A stretch of 34,050 bases of DNA from Candidatus Parvarchaeum sp. (GCA_020724955.1 DYFY01000004.1:1-34050); one strand, 5' to 3'; shown: positions 23,839 through 31,962, counted from the stretch's first letter. Made by a program: numbers and translations. Notes: generated by a model from the letters alone, not told the origin.

Positions 23839-25539
23839 TCATTTCACTCTTGTCTCCACAATCTTCCCTGCATTTTCAAAGCTGACTTTATCAGCCAATA
23901 AATCCCTCAAAACCTTTGCCAAGTCCTTGATATAAACTCTAATTTGTTTTGTGCTGTCCCTGTCCCTTATTGTCACACTCTTATCCTTTAAACTATCCCC
24001 ATCAACAGCAATGCAGTAAGGTGTTCCTATTTCATCTTGCCTCGCATAACGCCTTCCTATGCTTCCGGATTTATCATAAAAAACATTAAACTCTTCCTTC
24101 AATCCCCTGAATAGTTCATAAGCTGCTTCTTCAATTTCTCCTTTTGAAACAATAGGCATCACACTCGCTTTGTAGGGCGCAAGCTTCGGGCTCAAATGAA
24201 GCACAACATTTTCTCTTTTCCTGTCAAACTCATAAGCTTCAAGCAAAAAAACAATAAACGCTCTTCCAACCCCGAGAGAAGGCTCGCAGACAACTTCAGG
24301 CATTATCTTTTTTCCGCTAGCCTCATCAAAAATTTCAAAACTCTTCCCGCTTGATTCCTGATGTTGCTTTAAATCATAACTCCCGCGATTGGCAAATCCT
24401 TGCAGTTCTCTCCAGCCCATAGGAAATTTATATTCTAAATCCCACGTGTCAACCGCATAATGGCTTTTCTCCTCTTCGGTATGCTGTCTTGCCCTAAAAT
24501 TCTCAGGATTTACCCCAAGCAGAACAAACCACTCAAACTCCTTGGCAAGCCAATACGCATGCCACTCTCCCAAAAAACCATTGGACAAAGCTTCCTTAAT
24601 CTTCATTTTCCTAGCGTTTTTACCAGAAGCCTGCATTTCTGCCGTATAAAATGCAATTTCCAAGTCAGGAATCTCATCTACAAACGGGCAGGACTGCCCT
24701 GGCTTGATAAAATACTCAAGCTCCATCTGCTCAAACTCCCTCGTCCTGAATAAAAACTCCCTTGGAGCAATCTCATTCCTGAAAGCCTTTCCTATTTGCG
24801 CAATTCCGCATGGCAGCCTCATTCTTGCACTTTCAAAAACATTTTTAAAATTAACAAATATACTCTGAGCAGTTTCCGGACGAAGGTAGGCTCCTTCTCC
24901 TTTTTTCCCGCCCGGCCCCACAGAAGTCTCAAACATAGGATTAAACTTCCCTTCAACAACAAAATCCTTTTTTCCTTCATACTCTGCAATCTCATGTGCA
25001 TCAATTTTGAATCTCTCCATTTTCTTTTTGTCATAGACAATATAATCAACAAAATTCTTTATATGCCCCGAAGCGTCCCAAACCTTCGGGTTGGTAATCA
25101 CTGCTCCATCAATGCCCTCCACATCCTCACGGCTTCTCACATGAAAATTCCACCATTCGCTTTTAATATTCCTAACCAGCTCAGCTCCAAGATGGCCGTA
25201 ATCCCAGAATCCTGAAAATCCTCCATAAACCTCGGCAGAAGGAAAAACAAAACCCTTTCTCCTGCAAAAAGCAGCAAGCTCATCAATTCCGATTCCAGTC
25301 CTTACACTTTCCACGTTATCCGCACTCATAACTCTCAATCTATTTCCTTCTGTTTTTAACTCTTCTCTCTTTTTCGCTACCGCCTCATTTTCCATTTTCC
25401 TCTTTTTTATCTCAGCTTCCTTCTTCGTCTTTCCTAAATAAGCTAAAGTAACAGCCTTCACTTTTCCATTTTCACGCCTGCTCTCACGAAGATAAAAATA
25501 CTCTTTTCCGCCTATCTCTTTTTTTACAATAAAAGCCAT
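23839..25539 (-). CDS. glyS: Glycyl-tRNA synthetase, archaeal/eukaryotic type, with N-terminal extension
   Basis: Charges tRNA-Gly as an alpha2 class II enzyme. The core starts near residue 85 (CRRKGFVFPSAEVYGGFSG, FWDYGHLGAE). Motif 2 is FRNEIAPREFLFRTREFEQM (from 253) and motif 3 is CEPSLGVGRAFIVF; the anticodon domain lies at the C-terminus. The first ~80 residues are an extension: IGGKEYFYLRESRRENGKVK followed by LAYLGK and a Lys/Glu helix. That strand pattern resembles the N-terminal module of some DDE transposases. The ATG at 25539 is one base from a 15-bp inverted repeat; a TATA-like box lies inside the repeat pair. Confidence 0.94.
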   Translation of the reverse strand: MAFIVKKEIGGKEYFYLRESRRENGKVKAVTLAYLGKTKKEAEIKKRKMENEAVAKKREELKTEGNRLRVMSADNVESVRTGIGIDELAAFCRRKGFVFPSAEVYGGFSGFWDYGHLGAELVRNIKSEWWNFHVRSREDVEGIDGAVITNPKVWDASGHIKNFVDYIVYDKKKMERFKIDAHEIAEYEGKKDFVVEGKFNPMFETSVGPGGKKGEGAYLRPETAQSIFVNFKNVFESARMRLPCGIAQIGKAFRNEIAPREFLFRTREFEQMELEYFIKPGQSCPFVDEIPDLEIAFYTAEMQASGKNARKMKIKEALSNGFLGEWHAYWLAKEFEWFVLLGVNPENFRARQHTEEEKSHYAVDTWDLEYKFPMGWRELQGFANRGSYDLKQHQESSGKSFEIFDEASGKKIMPEVVCEPSLGVGRAFIVFLLEAYEFDRKRENVVLHLSPKLAPYKASVMPIVSKGEIEEAAYELFRGLKEEFNVFYDKSGSIGRRYARQDEIGTPYCIAVDGDSLKDKSVTIRDRDSTKQIRVYIKDLAKVLRDLLADKVSFENAGKIVETRVK

Positions 25540-25540
25540 A

Positions 25541-25588
25541 TTAAGTAGTGCCTAATTTCTTATTTAAACTTTTTTAGGCACTACTTAA
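25541..25588. repeat. 15-bp perfect inverted repeat around the glyS promoter
   Basis: TTAAGTAGTGCCTAA (25541-25555) and its exact reverse complement TTAGGCACTACTTAA (25574-25588) are separated by 18 nt that contain the minus-strand TATA-like sequence TTTAAATAA, about 20-28 nt upstream of the glyS ATG. A third 11-bp copy, TTAGGCACTAC, lies at 25607-25617. It could be an operator, or insertion-sequence ends (the GGCACT core matches the start of IS6-family terminal repeats). Confidence 0.85.
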
Positions 25589-25606
25589 CCACTACACAAA
25601 TAATAA

Positions 25607-25617
25607 TTAGGCACTAC
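25607..25617. repeat. Third copy of the TTAGGCACTAC motif
   Basis: TTAGGCACTAC repeats the first 11 bases of the right arm of the glyS inverted repeat, in the same orientation, 33 nt from that arm. It precedes the transposase remnant by about 40 nt, in the place expected for the left end of an internally deleted element. Confidence 0.7.
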
Positions 25618-25656
25618 AATAATTTGTAAAAAAATCAATTTTACTCTTGCCATTAA

Positions 25657-25782
25657 TTTAATTACAACTTCAACAGAAAGCATATGTCTTTAGGAAAAAT
25701 GACTCCTGCTGAAGTTGCTATACCTAAGTTAGAGTTAGGAGTTAACAAGTGGTTGGATTTGATCAGGTTGTCTAAGGTTTAG
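25657..25782 (+). pseudogene. Transposase C-terminal remnant (DDE type)
   Basis: A 41-codon open stretch with no upstream start context reads FNYNFNRKHMSLGKMTPAEV, followed by LELGVNKWLDLIRLSKV and TAG. This is the standard C-terminus of many DDE transposases, whose consensus is YNFIRPHMSLGGKTPAEAAG followed by NKWLDLI. A TAA stop precedes it in frame at 25654-25656, and the catalytic part is absent. The last 11 nt overlap the 3' end of the convergent TrmB-like gene. Confidence 0.75.
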
Positions 25783-26521
25783 CAATATTCCACATAATCC
25801 TAAAATATTCTTTAAATGAAGAGGCGACATCACTGTTTCTAATCAAAAACGTTATTGGCTCTTCTGTTAAAATAGCTATTATTGTATAATTTTTATATAT
25901 GTTGATAGCAGCAGGAGTAGACTCTATTAAATACCTAACTTGTACAAAATTAGATTTTTCTTGAGATTTAAACAATCCCCTGGAGGATTTATTAAAGATT
26001 ATCTTAGATTCTATCTTTTTTTTGATTCTCTCTTTATGTAATTTATCAAAAAAAATCTGAATTTTTTCTACATTTTCTCCCTTTCCTGCACCGAATGCAT
26101 AATAGTCCTCTTTTCTAGTAAATTCTCTGATTAACAAGTTAAAGGCATTTTGCATACCCCTCATTCCAATATAAATTTCAGCGATTTTACTTTCTATTAT
26201 ATTACTGTATTGTTTCTCTAATTGTGGGAGAAGACTTTTTATTGCTTTCTTCTCAATTATTATTTCTTCCTCTTTTTCATCTAAATAATTCAGTATGTTA
26301 TCAGGACTTGTAGCACTAAAATGTTTGGTGGATTCTTTAGTAATATAGCTAACTAAACCCTTATTTCTTAGTCTTTCTAAGATATCATATATTTTTGACC
26401 TGGTAACTTTTGCTTCATTAACAATTGGACCTGCCGTTGATTCACCTAATTTAAGCAATGCTAAATATACTCTTGCTTCGCTTTCAGTTAGACCTATTTT
26501 TTCCAAAATGGTTATGTTCAT
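25772..26521 (-). CDS. TrmB-family transcriptional regulator
   Basis: 249 residues. N-terminal winged helix (LEKIGLTESEARVYLALLKL, then SKIYDILERLRNKGLVSYI) followed by a coiled coil and the TrmB C-terminal sensor domain (YAFGAGKGENVEKIQIFF to the end). TrmB proteins control sugar uptake and central metabolism, but the short sensor region here gives no ligand. A TATA-like CTTTATATAATC is about 20-30 nt upstream. Divergent from the unknown gene at 26617, with an imperfect inverted repeat between the promoters. Confidence 0.88.
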   Translation of the reverse strand: MNITILEKIGLTESEARVYLALLKLGESTAGPIVNEAKVTRSKIYDILERLRNKGLVSYITKESTKHFSATSPDNILNYLDEKEEEIIIEKKAIKSLLPQLEKQYSNIIESKIAEIYIGMRGMQNAFNLLIREFTRKEDYYAFGAGKGENVEKIQIFFDKLHKERIKKKIESKIIFNKSSRGLFKSQEKSNFVQVRYLIESTPAAINIYKNYTIIAILTEEPITFLIRNSDVASSFKEYFRIMWNIAKP

Positions 26522-26561
26522 TATTTCAAACTAAAATCCAGATTATATAAAGTTTTCTATA

Positions 26562-26582
26562 TGCACCCTCTTTAGGGGGGCA
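26562..26582. promoter_or_regulatory. Imperfect inverted repeat between divergent promoters
   Basis: TGCACCC-7 nt-GGGGGCA (one mismatch) at 26562-26582 lies between the trmB-like TATA-like box (around 26543-26554) and that of the downstream gene (ACTTTAAATA, 26585-26594). It is unusually GC-rich for this region. A plausible operator for the TrmB-like protein (inference). Confidence 0.4.
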
Positions 26583-26616
26583 CAAACTTTAAATAGAAAC
26601 CATATACCACTATATT

Positions 26617-27087
26617 ATGAAAAAATATACACCACAATACCCCATCATTGATAGAAATGAAATGGTACCTCGAGACCAAATTAGACTTGTTCCAGAAAAT
26701 CAAATGTCTCCTCTAGACAGAGCAGAACTAACAAGGTTAAGAGAGGGGAAAGTAGGATACAAAGTTTTAGTTGCTGACACCTTTGATAATAGGAGAAACA
26801 TTGGAATGAAAACAACTTATTTCCAAATGGTAGCTTACAAAGAAGGATGGGATTTTGATCCTAATAAATACCAAGTTGAATTTGTTGATCCGCAACATCC
26901 ATTACTTGCACAAGAAGGAACCCAAAATAGAATCTGGGAATTTGAAGAGAATGCCGATATAGGGATAAGTGAATTATCCCCTGAAGAACTTGCTGGATTT
27001 ACAATTCGTGGAGATTATGCTGAAAGAATGGATCATGAAAAAACTGATGGATTGGCAAGAAAAGTGTTAAGATTCTTTGGCAAGTAG
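26617..27087 (+). CDS. Hypothetical protein divergent from TrmB-like regulator
   Basis: 156-residue soluble protein starting MKKYTPQYPIIDRNEMVPRD. It contains EGKVGYKVLVADTFDNRRNI and a C-terminal acidic stretch with WEFEENADIGISELSPEELA. No signal peptide or known motif. The shared promoter region makes it a likely target of the TrmB-like protein. Confidence 0.6.
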   Translation: MKKYTPQYPIIDRNEMVPRDQIRLVPENQMSPLDRAELTRLREGKVGYKVLVADTFDNRRNIGMKTTYFQMVAYKEGWDFDPNKYQVEFVDPQHPLLAQEGTQNRIWEFEENADIGISELSPEELAGFTIRGDYAERMDHEKTDGLARKVLRFFGK

Positions 27088-27167
27088 TTCTTCTATAACT
27101 TAGCTCCATTTAAGGTTACAATAAATCCTAAAACATATCTTTAAATAATGCAAAATTCTGTAACAAA

Positions 27168-27653
27168 ATGCCTCGTTTAGCTTTTTTAGCCTCGGCATTA
27201 TCTCTGGCTGCCTTAGCAGGATGTGGCTCGCCTTTAAGAACTGCCCACATTTCAGCAGAAGAATTAAGAGAAAGACTTTCTCCCGCAACCGCCCAAACAG
27301 CAGAGAACAATTATCATGCAGAACACAAAGCAGCAGAGAACAATTATCATGCAGAGCACAATCTGCCAAAAGCCCATAATTATTCAAATGATGAGTTTTT
27401 CTCTCATCGCCTTGGCTCAAGAGCGTTTGAATATTCTCCTCCCCCTCCTGTTGAAACTTATATCTGGCACACTTTCAAAGAGCTATATCTTAAACAACAC
27501 GAGCCAGAAGACTTGTTATATAGACCAGCCCAAACAGCATTAATAGCAGAAGAAACAATAAAGAAATATACTAACTTCAATTTGGGGACCTGGAAATTCA
27601 GAATAAAACTCTCTCCAAACTCATTGGGTTTTGTATTCTCAAGGCCTTTCTAA
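27168..27653 (+). CDS. Putative lipoprotein with His-rich tandem repeat
   Basis: 161 residues. An N-terminal hydrophobic signal ends in LAALAGC, a lipobox with Cys at about residue 19, so the protein is probably exported and lipid-modified. It then carries two copies of an 11-residue unit (A/T)AENNYHAEH(K/N), from a 33-bp tandem DNA repeat (27298-27330, 27331-27362). The repeats add HxxH-type clusters that might bind metal. The rest is unremarkable (PPPPVETYIWHTF). No family recognised. Confidence 0.65.
   Translation: MPRLAFLASALSLAALAGCGSPLRTAHISAEELRERLSPATAQTAENNYHAEHKAAENNYHAEHNLPKAHNYSNDEFFSHRLGSRAFEYSPPPPVETYIWHTFKELYLKQHEPEDLLYRPAQTALIAEETIKKYTNFNLGTWKFRIKLSPNSLGFVFSRPF
27298..27362 (+). 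repeat. 33-bp tandem duplication in the lipoprotein gene
   Basis: Two in-frame copies starting at 27298 and 27331, both containing CAGAGAACAATTATCATGCA, with one or two differences near the ends. Near-identity at the DNA level points to a recent duplication. Confidence 0.85.
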
Positions 27654-27656
27654 GAA

Positions 27657-27727
27657 AGCGCGAGGAGGGAATCGAACCCCCGATCGAGGCTCTGCAGGCC
27701 CCTGCTTTACCACTTAGCTACTCGCGC
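27657..27727 (-). tRNA. tRNA-Cys (GCA)
   Basis: 71-nt cloverleaf on the minus strand: acceptor GCGCGAG/CTCGCGC, anticodon loop CTGCAGA with anticodon GCA, T arm GGGGG-TTCGATT-CCCTC, and discriminator U73, an identity element of tRNA-Cys. No intron and no encoded CCA. Confidence 0.95.
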
Positions 27728-27886
27728 ATCCAATACCAACACCACATGCACTTTTAAAACTTTAGAAAAAAAGAATCTTATAAATGTCCGCTACTGAGAT
27801 TGTATAAACTAAAAAAGTGATGCTCAATTTACCATCGATATTTTAAATGCTTTATTAGAAAATAGAGTTATTAAAAAAGAAAGTCC

Positions 27887-28120
27887 TTAGCTAAACTCAT
27901 AAACAGGTCTAAAGCATCTCCCTAAAGTTTCTGGATTATCTTCACCTGTTGAGGGTTTTTTATTATAAATCTCACTTACACATCTTGCAAATTTATCGGG
28001 GAATCCAAGAGGTCCAGTTTGGTGAGTAGAAGAATGAACAGAGGAATGATACACCACATTCCTAGAACCCATATTCAGAGCCTCGCAAGCTCTCTTTAAA
28101 AAACCTGCAACAAGTCTCAT
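27887..28120 (-). CDS. Hypothetical small protein
   Basis: 77 residues from the ATG at 28120 (an in-frame TTG lies five codons upstream); a TATA-like ATTAAATAC is about 25-28 nt upstream. Starts MRLVAGFLKRACEALNMGSR; contains a Ser/His stretch (YHSSVHSSTHQTG). No recognised family. Confidence 0.5.
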   Translation of the reverse strand: MRLVAGFLKRACEALNMGSRNVVYHSSVHSSTHQTGPLGFPDKFARCVSEIYNKKPSTGEDNPETLGRCFRPVYEFS

Positions 28121-28233
28121 ATAAAAAAAAGTCAAACAAAGTATTTAATTATTTCTGAACTACCTTCTGAAGCTCCAAAATTTTAACTGGAACTTTGAAA
28201 AACAAAAAAACTTCTCATAACTTCAAATCCAAA

Positions 28234-28308
28234 TGGCTCCGACAGGATTTGAACCTGCGACCCTTGGATTAGAAGTCCAATGCTCTATCCAGGCTGAGCT
28301 ACGGAGCC
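28234..28308 (-). tRNA. tRNA-Arg (UCU)
   Basis: 75-nt cloverleaf on the minus strand: acceptor GGCTCCG/CGGAGCC, anticodon stem TTGGA/TCCAA around loop CTTCTAA (anticodon TCT), T loop TTCAAAT, discriminator A. No intron or encoded CCA. Confidence 0.95.
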
Positions 28309-28340
28309 ATAGCAAACAAACTAAAAATTGCTATTTAAAA

Positions 28341-29708
28341 CTATTCCTGGACATGAAGCTTGATAAATTGCCTTCCTGTCTTCTCAAAAGCGGCCGGCTT
28401 TTCTAAAGAGCTTCTTTTTCTAAAAAATCTCACAGCAAGAAAAAGTGCTCCGGATAAAACCACCAACACAATCAGCCCTATCCCTGAAAGATTTCCCTGT
28501 GTGAAGACAGCAAGTCCTGTAAATCCGGAAGAGCCCAGAACAACCTCCTCCCTTCTTTCAACCCTGTCAAAACCCGATACAGCTTCAACAACCAAATCAT
28601 ATTCGCCGTTAATGTTTCCAGGGAGGGAAATTTCCAGTTTTCTCTGGACGCTAGAATCAGCAGGCAAATTGAATTGCTCAGAGCCCTCTGCGTTTTTTTC
28701 CTGTCCATTTATAAGAAAATAATTTAGCTCTACAACACGCTCCGTGCCTGACAAATCCCTCGCCGTATAATCTGCCTCAAGCACATCTCCTGATATTCTA
28801 ATATCAAAAATATCAAGCTCTAATTCGCTCTCCGGAACTTTTATTTTTATGAGGCTCTCAAAAGATTCTGCCGGACATTTTACAAAAAACCCTGCTTCAT
28901 AGTTTCCCGGACTAAAATTTTCCGGAACATGAACTTCAAAAACTAAACTGGTTTTTACACCGGGCTGAAAATTATAAATCTTGTCTTCTGCTTTTACGAC
29001 ATCCCTGAAGCTGTTTTCAATTTCGACAGCGCAGTTGGCAACCGCCAATTTGCCGGTGTTCCTGGCCTCCAATTCAACAGAAAGATTTTCCCCTCTCCTT
29101 AACTCAATCTCAGGAATTTCGCTGAAATTAATTTCATAAAATTTTCTGGAATCAATTTGGCTTTCAACTGACTTTTGCCCTGCTCCTGGGCTTCCTTGTC
29201 CCGTAGAGTTTATGCTCTGCCCGTTTGTTTTCTCTGCAACTTCTATATCCACAAAAGAGCTTCCTTCAATTTCAGAAACTGTTTCTGTCACAAAAACATA
29301 AATCTTATAAACTCCTTTCTCAGAAATTGAAATTTTTTTTGGCATGCAGTCTTCCAGGCTGTGATTTATTTTTCCATTGTCAAGGCTGTATTTGCATAAT
29401 CCAAAACTGCTTGCTACATCGCTGTCATAAACGCCATAAACTATTTCATAAGAATAATTCAAGAGAAACTCTTCTCCCTCTTCATAAACTTCACCAGAAG
29501 ATGGCTCGTGAATCTCCACAAAAACAATTATCTCTCCCGGAGAATCCTGCAAAGAATCCATGTTTGAATCCTCTGTCAATTGAATCTGCCCCTCAGAATC
29601 CACGACAAATCCGGTTATTCCTCCAAAATAATAGACATGAAATGCAAACAATCCAAAAACAAAAATGCCGAACAGCACTCCAAATCCCAACACCTTCAGC
29701 TCTTTCAT
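28341..29708 (-). CDS. Surface protein with beta-sandwich repeats and C-terminal anchor
   Basis: 455 residues with an N-terminal hydrophobic signal or anchor (VLFGIFVFGLFAFHVYYF) and a C-terminal transmembrane helix (GIGLIVLVVLSGALFLAVRF) followed by a short basic tail. Between them are Ig-like/CARDB-like beta domains, for example IELRRGENLSVELEARNTGK and VHVPENFSPGNYEAGFFVKC. The TGFVV and TGLAV motifs after or before the membrane segments are common in DPANN exported proteins (from memory). A TATA-like box is about 25 nt upstream. Likely cell-surface exposed; function unknown. Confidence 0.7.
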   Translation of the reverse strand: MKELKVLGFGVLFGIFVFGLFAFHVYYFGGITGFVVDSEGQIQLTEDSNMDSLQDSPGEIIVFVEIHEPSSGEVYEEGEEFLLNYSYEIVYGVYDSDVASSFGLCKYSLDNGKINHSLEDCMPKKISISEKGVYKIYVFVTETVSEIEGSSFVDIEVAEKTNGQSINSTGQGSPGAGQKSVESQIDSRKFYEINFSEIPEIELRRGENLSVELEARNTGKLAVANCAVEIENSFRDVVKAEDKIYNFQPGVKTSLVFEVHVPENFSPGNYEAGFFVKCPAESFESLIKIKVPESELELDIFDIRISGDVLEADYTARDLSGTERVVELNYFLINGQEKNAEGSEQFNLPADSSVQRKLEISLPGNINGEYDLVVEAVSGFDRVERREEVVLGSSGFTGLAVFTQGNLSGIGLIVLVVLSGALFLAVRFFRKRSSLEKPAAFEKTGRQFIKLHVQE

Positions 29709-29940
29709 TTTTATAAAAGTAAGCCAATTCTTATAAACCTTTCAATTATGCAAAGGGCTTAATTGCAAAGCCCTTACACAGTCCTTGTCAGGCCTTTTGT
29801 TTATTTTGAAGTTAAAAATTGAAAAGCAGAAGTCAGCCATAAAAAACAGCTTTTAGGGCAGAGCTATATTATTGCTCTTTTAAGTTATAAACCAGACTTG
29901 GCGAATTCAATAACTTAATAAACAAATTTCCCTCCAATTC
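29709..29940. other. Divergent intergenic region with hairpins
   Basis: No ORF. It carries an 8-bp perfect hairpin AAGGGCTT-7 nt-AAGCCCTT (29753-29775), an AAAAGC/GCTTTT pair around 29822-29856 and AGAGC-9 nt-GCTCT near 29861-29879. It lies between the promoters of the surface protein and RNase Z genes. A small RNA is possible but unproven. Confidence 0.35.
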
Positions 29941-30855
29941 ATGATGGATATAAGCATAACCTTTCTTGGAACAGGAAGCTCAATGCCCACAGAAAAAAGA
30001 AATCATACAGGCATTTTGGTTAGCTATGGCTCTCATAATTTTTTGGTTGATTGTGGTGAAGGAATACAAAGGCAGTTTAAGATTGCAAAACTAAATCCCT
30101 GCAAACTGACTCACATTTTTATAACCCACTGGCACGGAGACCACACCTTCGGAATTCCTGGACTGCTAGAAACTCTTGCCATGTCAGGATATAAAAAAAA
30201 GCTTCTTCTCTACGGCCCAAGGGGAACAAAAGAAAAACTCTCTCTTATCCAAAAAACCTACGGCAGTTTCAAAATCCAGCTGGAAGTTAAAGAAGTTTCC
30301 TCCGGAAAAATATTGGAATCTGAAGACTTAGAAATTCACTCAGCTCCTGCCTCGCACGGAAGCCCGACAAATTCTTATGCTTTTATCTTGAAAGACAAAT
30401 TAAGAATAGACAAATCAAAGCTAAAAAAATTGAAGCTTCCAAACTCTCCATTGATAGCAAAGCTTCAGCAAGGAAAAGATATAGTTCACCCGCTAACAAA
30501 GAAAAAAATTAAAGCCTCTCAGCTCACTTATTTGCAAAAAGGAAAAAAATTATCAATCATCCTAGACAGCACAACGTCAGAGTCGTTGGTGAAATTGTCA
30601 AAAAACTCGGATTTGCTGATATGCGAAGCTAGTTTTCTTTCTTCGGAGGATAACGGAGAAAGCCTTGCAAAAGAATACAAACACATGACGGCAAAACAAG
30701 CAGCGACAATAGCAAAAAAAGCAAAAGTATCTGCGCTGATTCTCACCCACATCTCTCAAAGATATGAACATGTTCAGCAAAAAATCCTGGATGAAGCGAA
30801 AAAAATCTTCAGAAACGTTTCAATAGCAAAAGATTTCAGCACAATAAAAATCTGA
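29941..30855 (+). CDS. rnz: Ribonuclease Z (tRNA 3' processing endonuclease)
   Basis: 304-residue metallo-beta-lactamase nuclease that trims the 3' trailer of pre-tRNA. The zinc site is THWHGDHTFG (H63, H65, D67, H68); LGTGSSMPTEKRNHTG at the N-terminus is typical of RNase Z, and later ligands lie in PASHGSP, ILDSTT and LTHISQRY. Since no tRNA here encodes CCA, 3' trimming before CCA addition is required. A second ATG one codon on is an alternative start. A TATA-like CTTAATAAAC is about 25 nt upstream. Confidence 0.95.
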   Translation: MMDISITFLGTGSSMPTEKRNHTGILVSYGSHNFLVDCGEGIQRQFKIAKLNPCKLTHIFITHWHGDHTFGIPGLLETLAMSGYKKKLLLYGPRGTKEKLSLIQKTYGSFKIQLEVKEVSSGKILESEDLEIHSAPASHGSPTNSYAFILKDKLRIDKSKLKKLKLPNSPLIAKLQQGKDIVHPLTKKKIKASQLTYLQKGKKLSIILDSTTSESLVKLSKNSDLLICEASFLSSEDNGESLAKEYKHMTAKQAATIAKKAKVSALILTHISQRYEHVQQKILDEAKKIFRNVSIAKDFSTIKI

Positions 30856-30857
30856 AC

Positions 30858-31106
30858 TTATTCGTTTAAACTCGTAGACGAAGGAGAAATGAATATTATT
30901 GTATCTCCTCTCAAAAAGGTCAGTCCAAGATTCTTTCTGACCTCTCCGTTATGCATCTCCTTAGTATTGTCAAGCACTATATTTATGTGAATATCAAACG
31001 CTCTAAGCACTCCGACAAACTGCCTGTCGTTTTTCAACTGCACCATAACTTCCTTGCCCTTTGAGGCATTCAGCAAATCAAGCGGTCTTTCAATCCCGTT
31101 AGCCAT
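30858..31106 (-). CDS. Sm-like (LSm) RNA-binding protein
   Basis: 82 residues with the two Sm motifs: Sm1 in GKEVMVQLKNDRQFVGVLRA and FDIHINIVLDN, Sm2 in FLRGDTIIFIS. Archaeal LSm proteins form heptameric rings that bind U-rich RNA. The ATG at 31106 (MANGIERPLD) is chosen over one three codons upstream; a TATA-like CTTTATAAAG (31127-31136) is about 20 nt away. It is convergent with rnz, 2 nt apart. Confidence 0.92.
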   Translation of the reverse strand: MANGIERPLDLLNASKGKEVMVQLKNDRQFVGVLRAFDIHINIVLDNTKEMHNGEVRKNLGLTFLRGDTIIFISPSSTSLNE

Positions 31107-31427
31107 AACGCACATTACTAATGGCTCTTTATAAAGATTCCTATACGAATGGCTATGAATAGCTGCGCTGTTCCTGTTCTTGTTTTAATCAGTTATTTAT
31201 TGGAGAACTGCAAAACATGAGCTGAGCCTTTATGTGAAGTAAACCTTTAACTGCACTTATTTACGCTTAAATTATCTCCAAAATCTGTTGGTGATTATAG
31301 CTAAACGAGCATATCTGCTTATTCGACGTAACTCTCATGGAAATGTTATTAATGAAATTTATGTACAATTGGGAAGCTGACTTAAAACTTTACAAACATT
31401 TTTAAATGTGAACTATAACTTCATACC
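31107..31427. other. 321-nt intergenic region between LSm and S8e genes
   Basis: No ORF of note. The left edge holds the LSm promoter and the right edge that of S8e (TTTTTAAATGTG about 25-30 nt upstream of its ATG). The centre has a weak box C-like GTGATTA (31291) and a CTGA (31377), too far apart for a standard C/D sRNA. I see no confident RNA gene. Confidence 0.4.
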
Positions 31428-31787
31428 ATGAACAAAGGAAAAAAAATATCCGGAGGAAAATATCACTCCAACAGAAAGAAAAGATTCCACGAAAAACAGC
31501 GTGATGAACGCAAAACCTCGCTCGGGGAAAGAAAAACCAAACTTCTCAGAGTCAGGTCAGGGGTCAAAAAAACAGTTCTGCTCAAAGAGAATACTGCTAA
31601 CATAATAAAAAATGGAAAAGCGTCCAGAGCAGAAATACAAAATGTTTTGGAAACTCCTCAAAACCGCTTCCTCGCAAGGCAAAACAGGCTCATGAAAGGA
31701 GCGATAATCCAGACCTCTCTCGGCAAAGCAAGAATAACAAATCGTCCATCACAGGAAGGGCAAATAAACGCGGTCCTGATAGAATAG
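31428..31787 (+). CDS. rps8e: Ribosomal protein S8e
   Basis: 119 residues matching archaeal eS8: KKISGGKYHSNRKKRFHEKQ, LLRVRSGVKKTVLLKENTAN, then RFLARQNRLMKGAIIQTSLG and ARITNRPSQEGQINAVLIE. Small-subunit protein. Monocistronic with a TATA-like box. Confidence 0.95.
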   Translation: MNKGKKISGGKYHSNRKKRFHEKQRDERKTSLGERKTKLLRVRSGVKKTVLLKENTANIIKNGKASRAEIQNVLETPQNRFLARQNRLMKGAIIQTSLGKARITNRPSQEGQINAVLIE

Positions 31788-31962
31788 CTTAAGGCTAGGA
31801 ATAATTATTTTGCGTTCATTCATGTTTCCAAACACCTTTCACATCCCAGCAAAAATCAGTTGTGGCAGATCCCGTATTCCAATAAATTTTTTCCGGCAAA
31901 CCTATAGGAAGATTTAAATACCTTGCTCCGCCTACTTCCTTTTAAACTTTTCGGTATCACAA

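Noticed and set aside
27100-27420. Minus-strand ORF over the lipoprotein gene
   Set aside because: It arises from the tandem repeat read backwards (NCSLLLCVLHD twice); the plus-strand frame has a signal peptide, lipobox and plausible promoter.
31291-31380. Box C/D sRNA
   Set aside because: GTGATTA and CTGA are about 85 nt apart, box C deviates from consensus, and no internal C'/D' pair is convincing.
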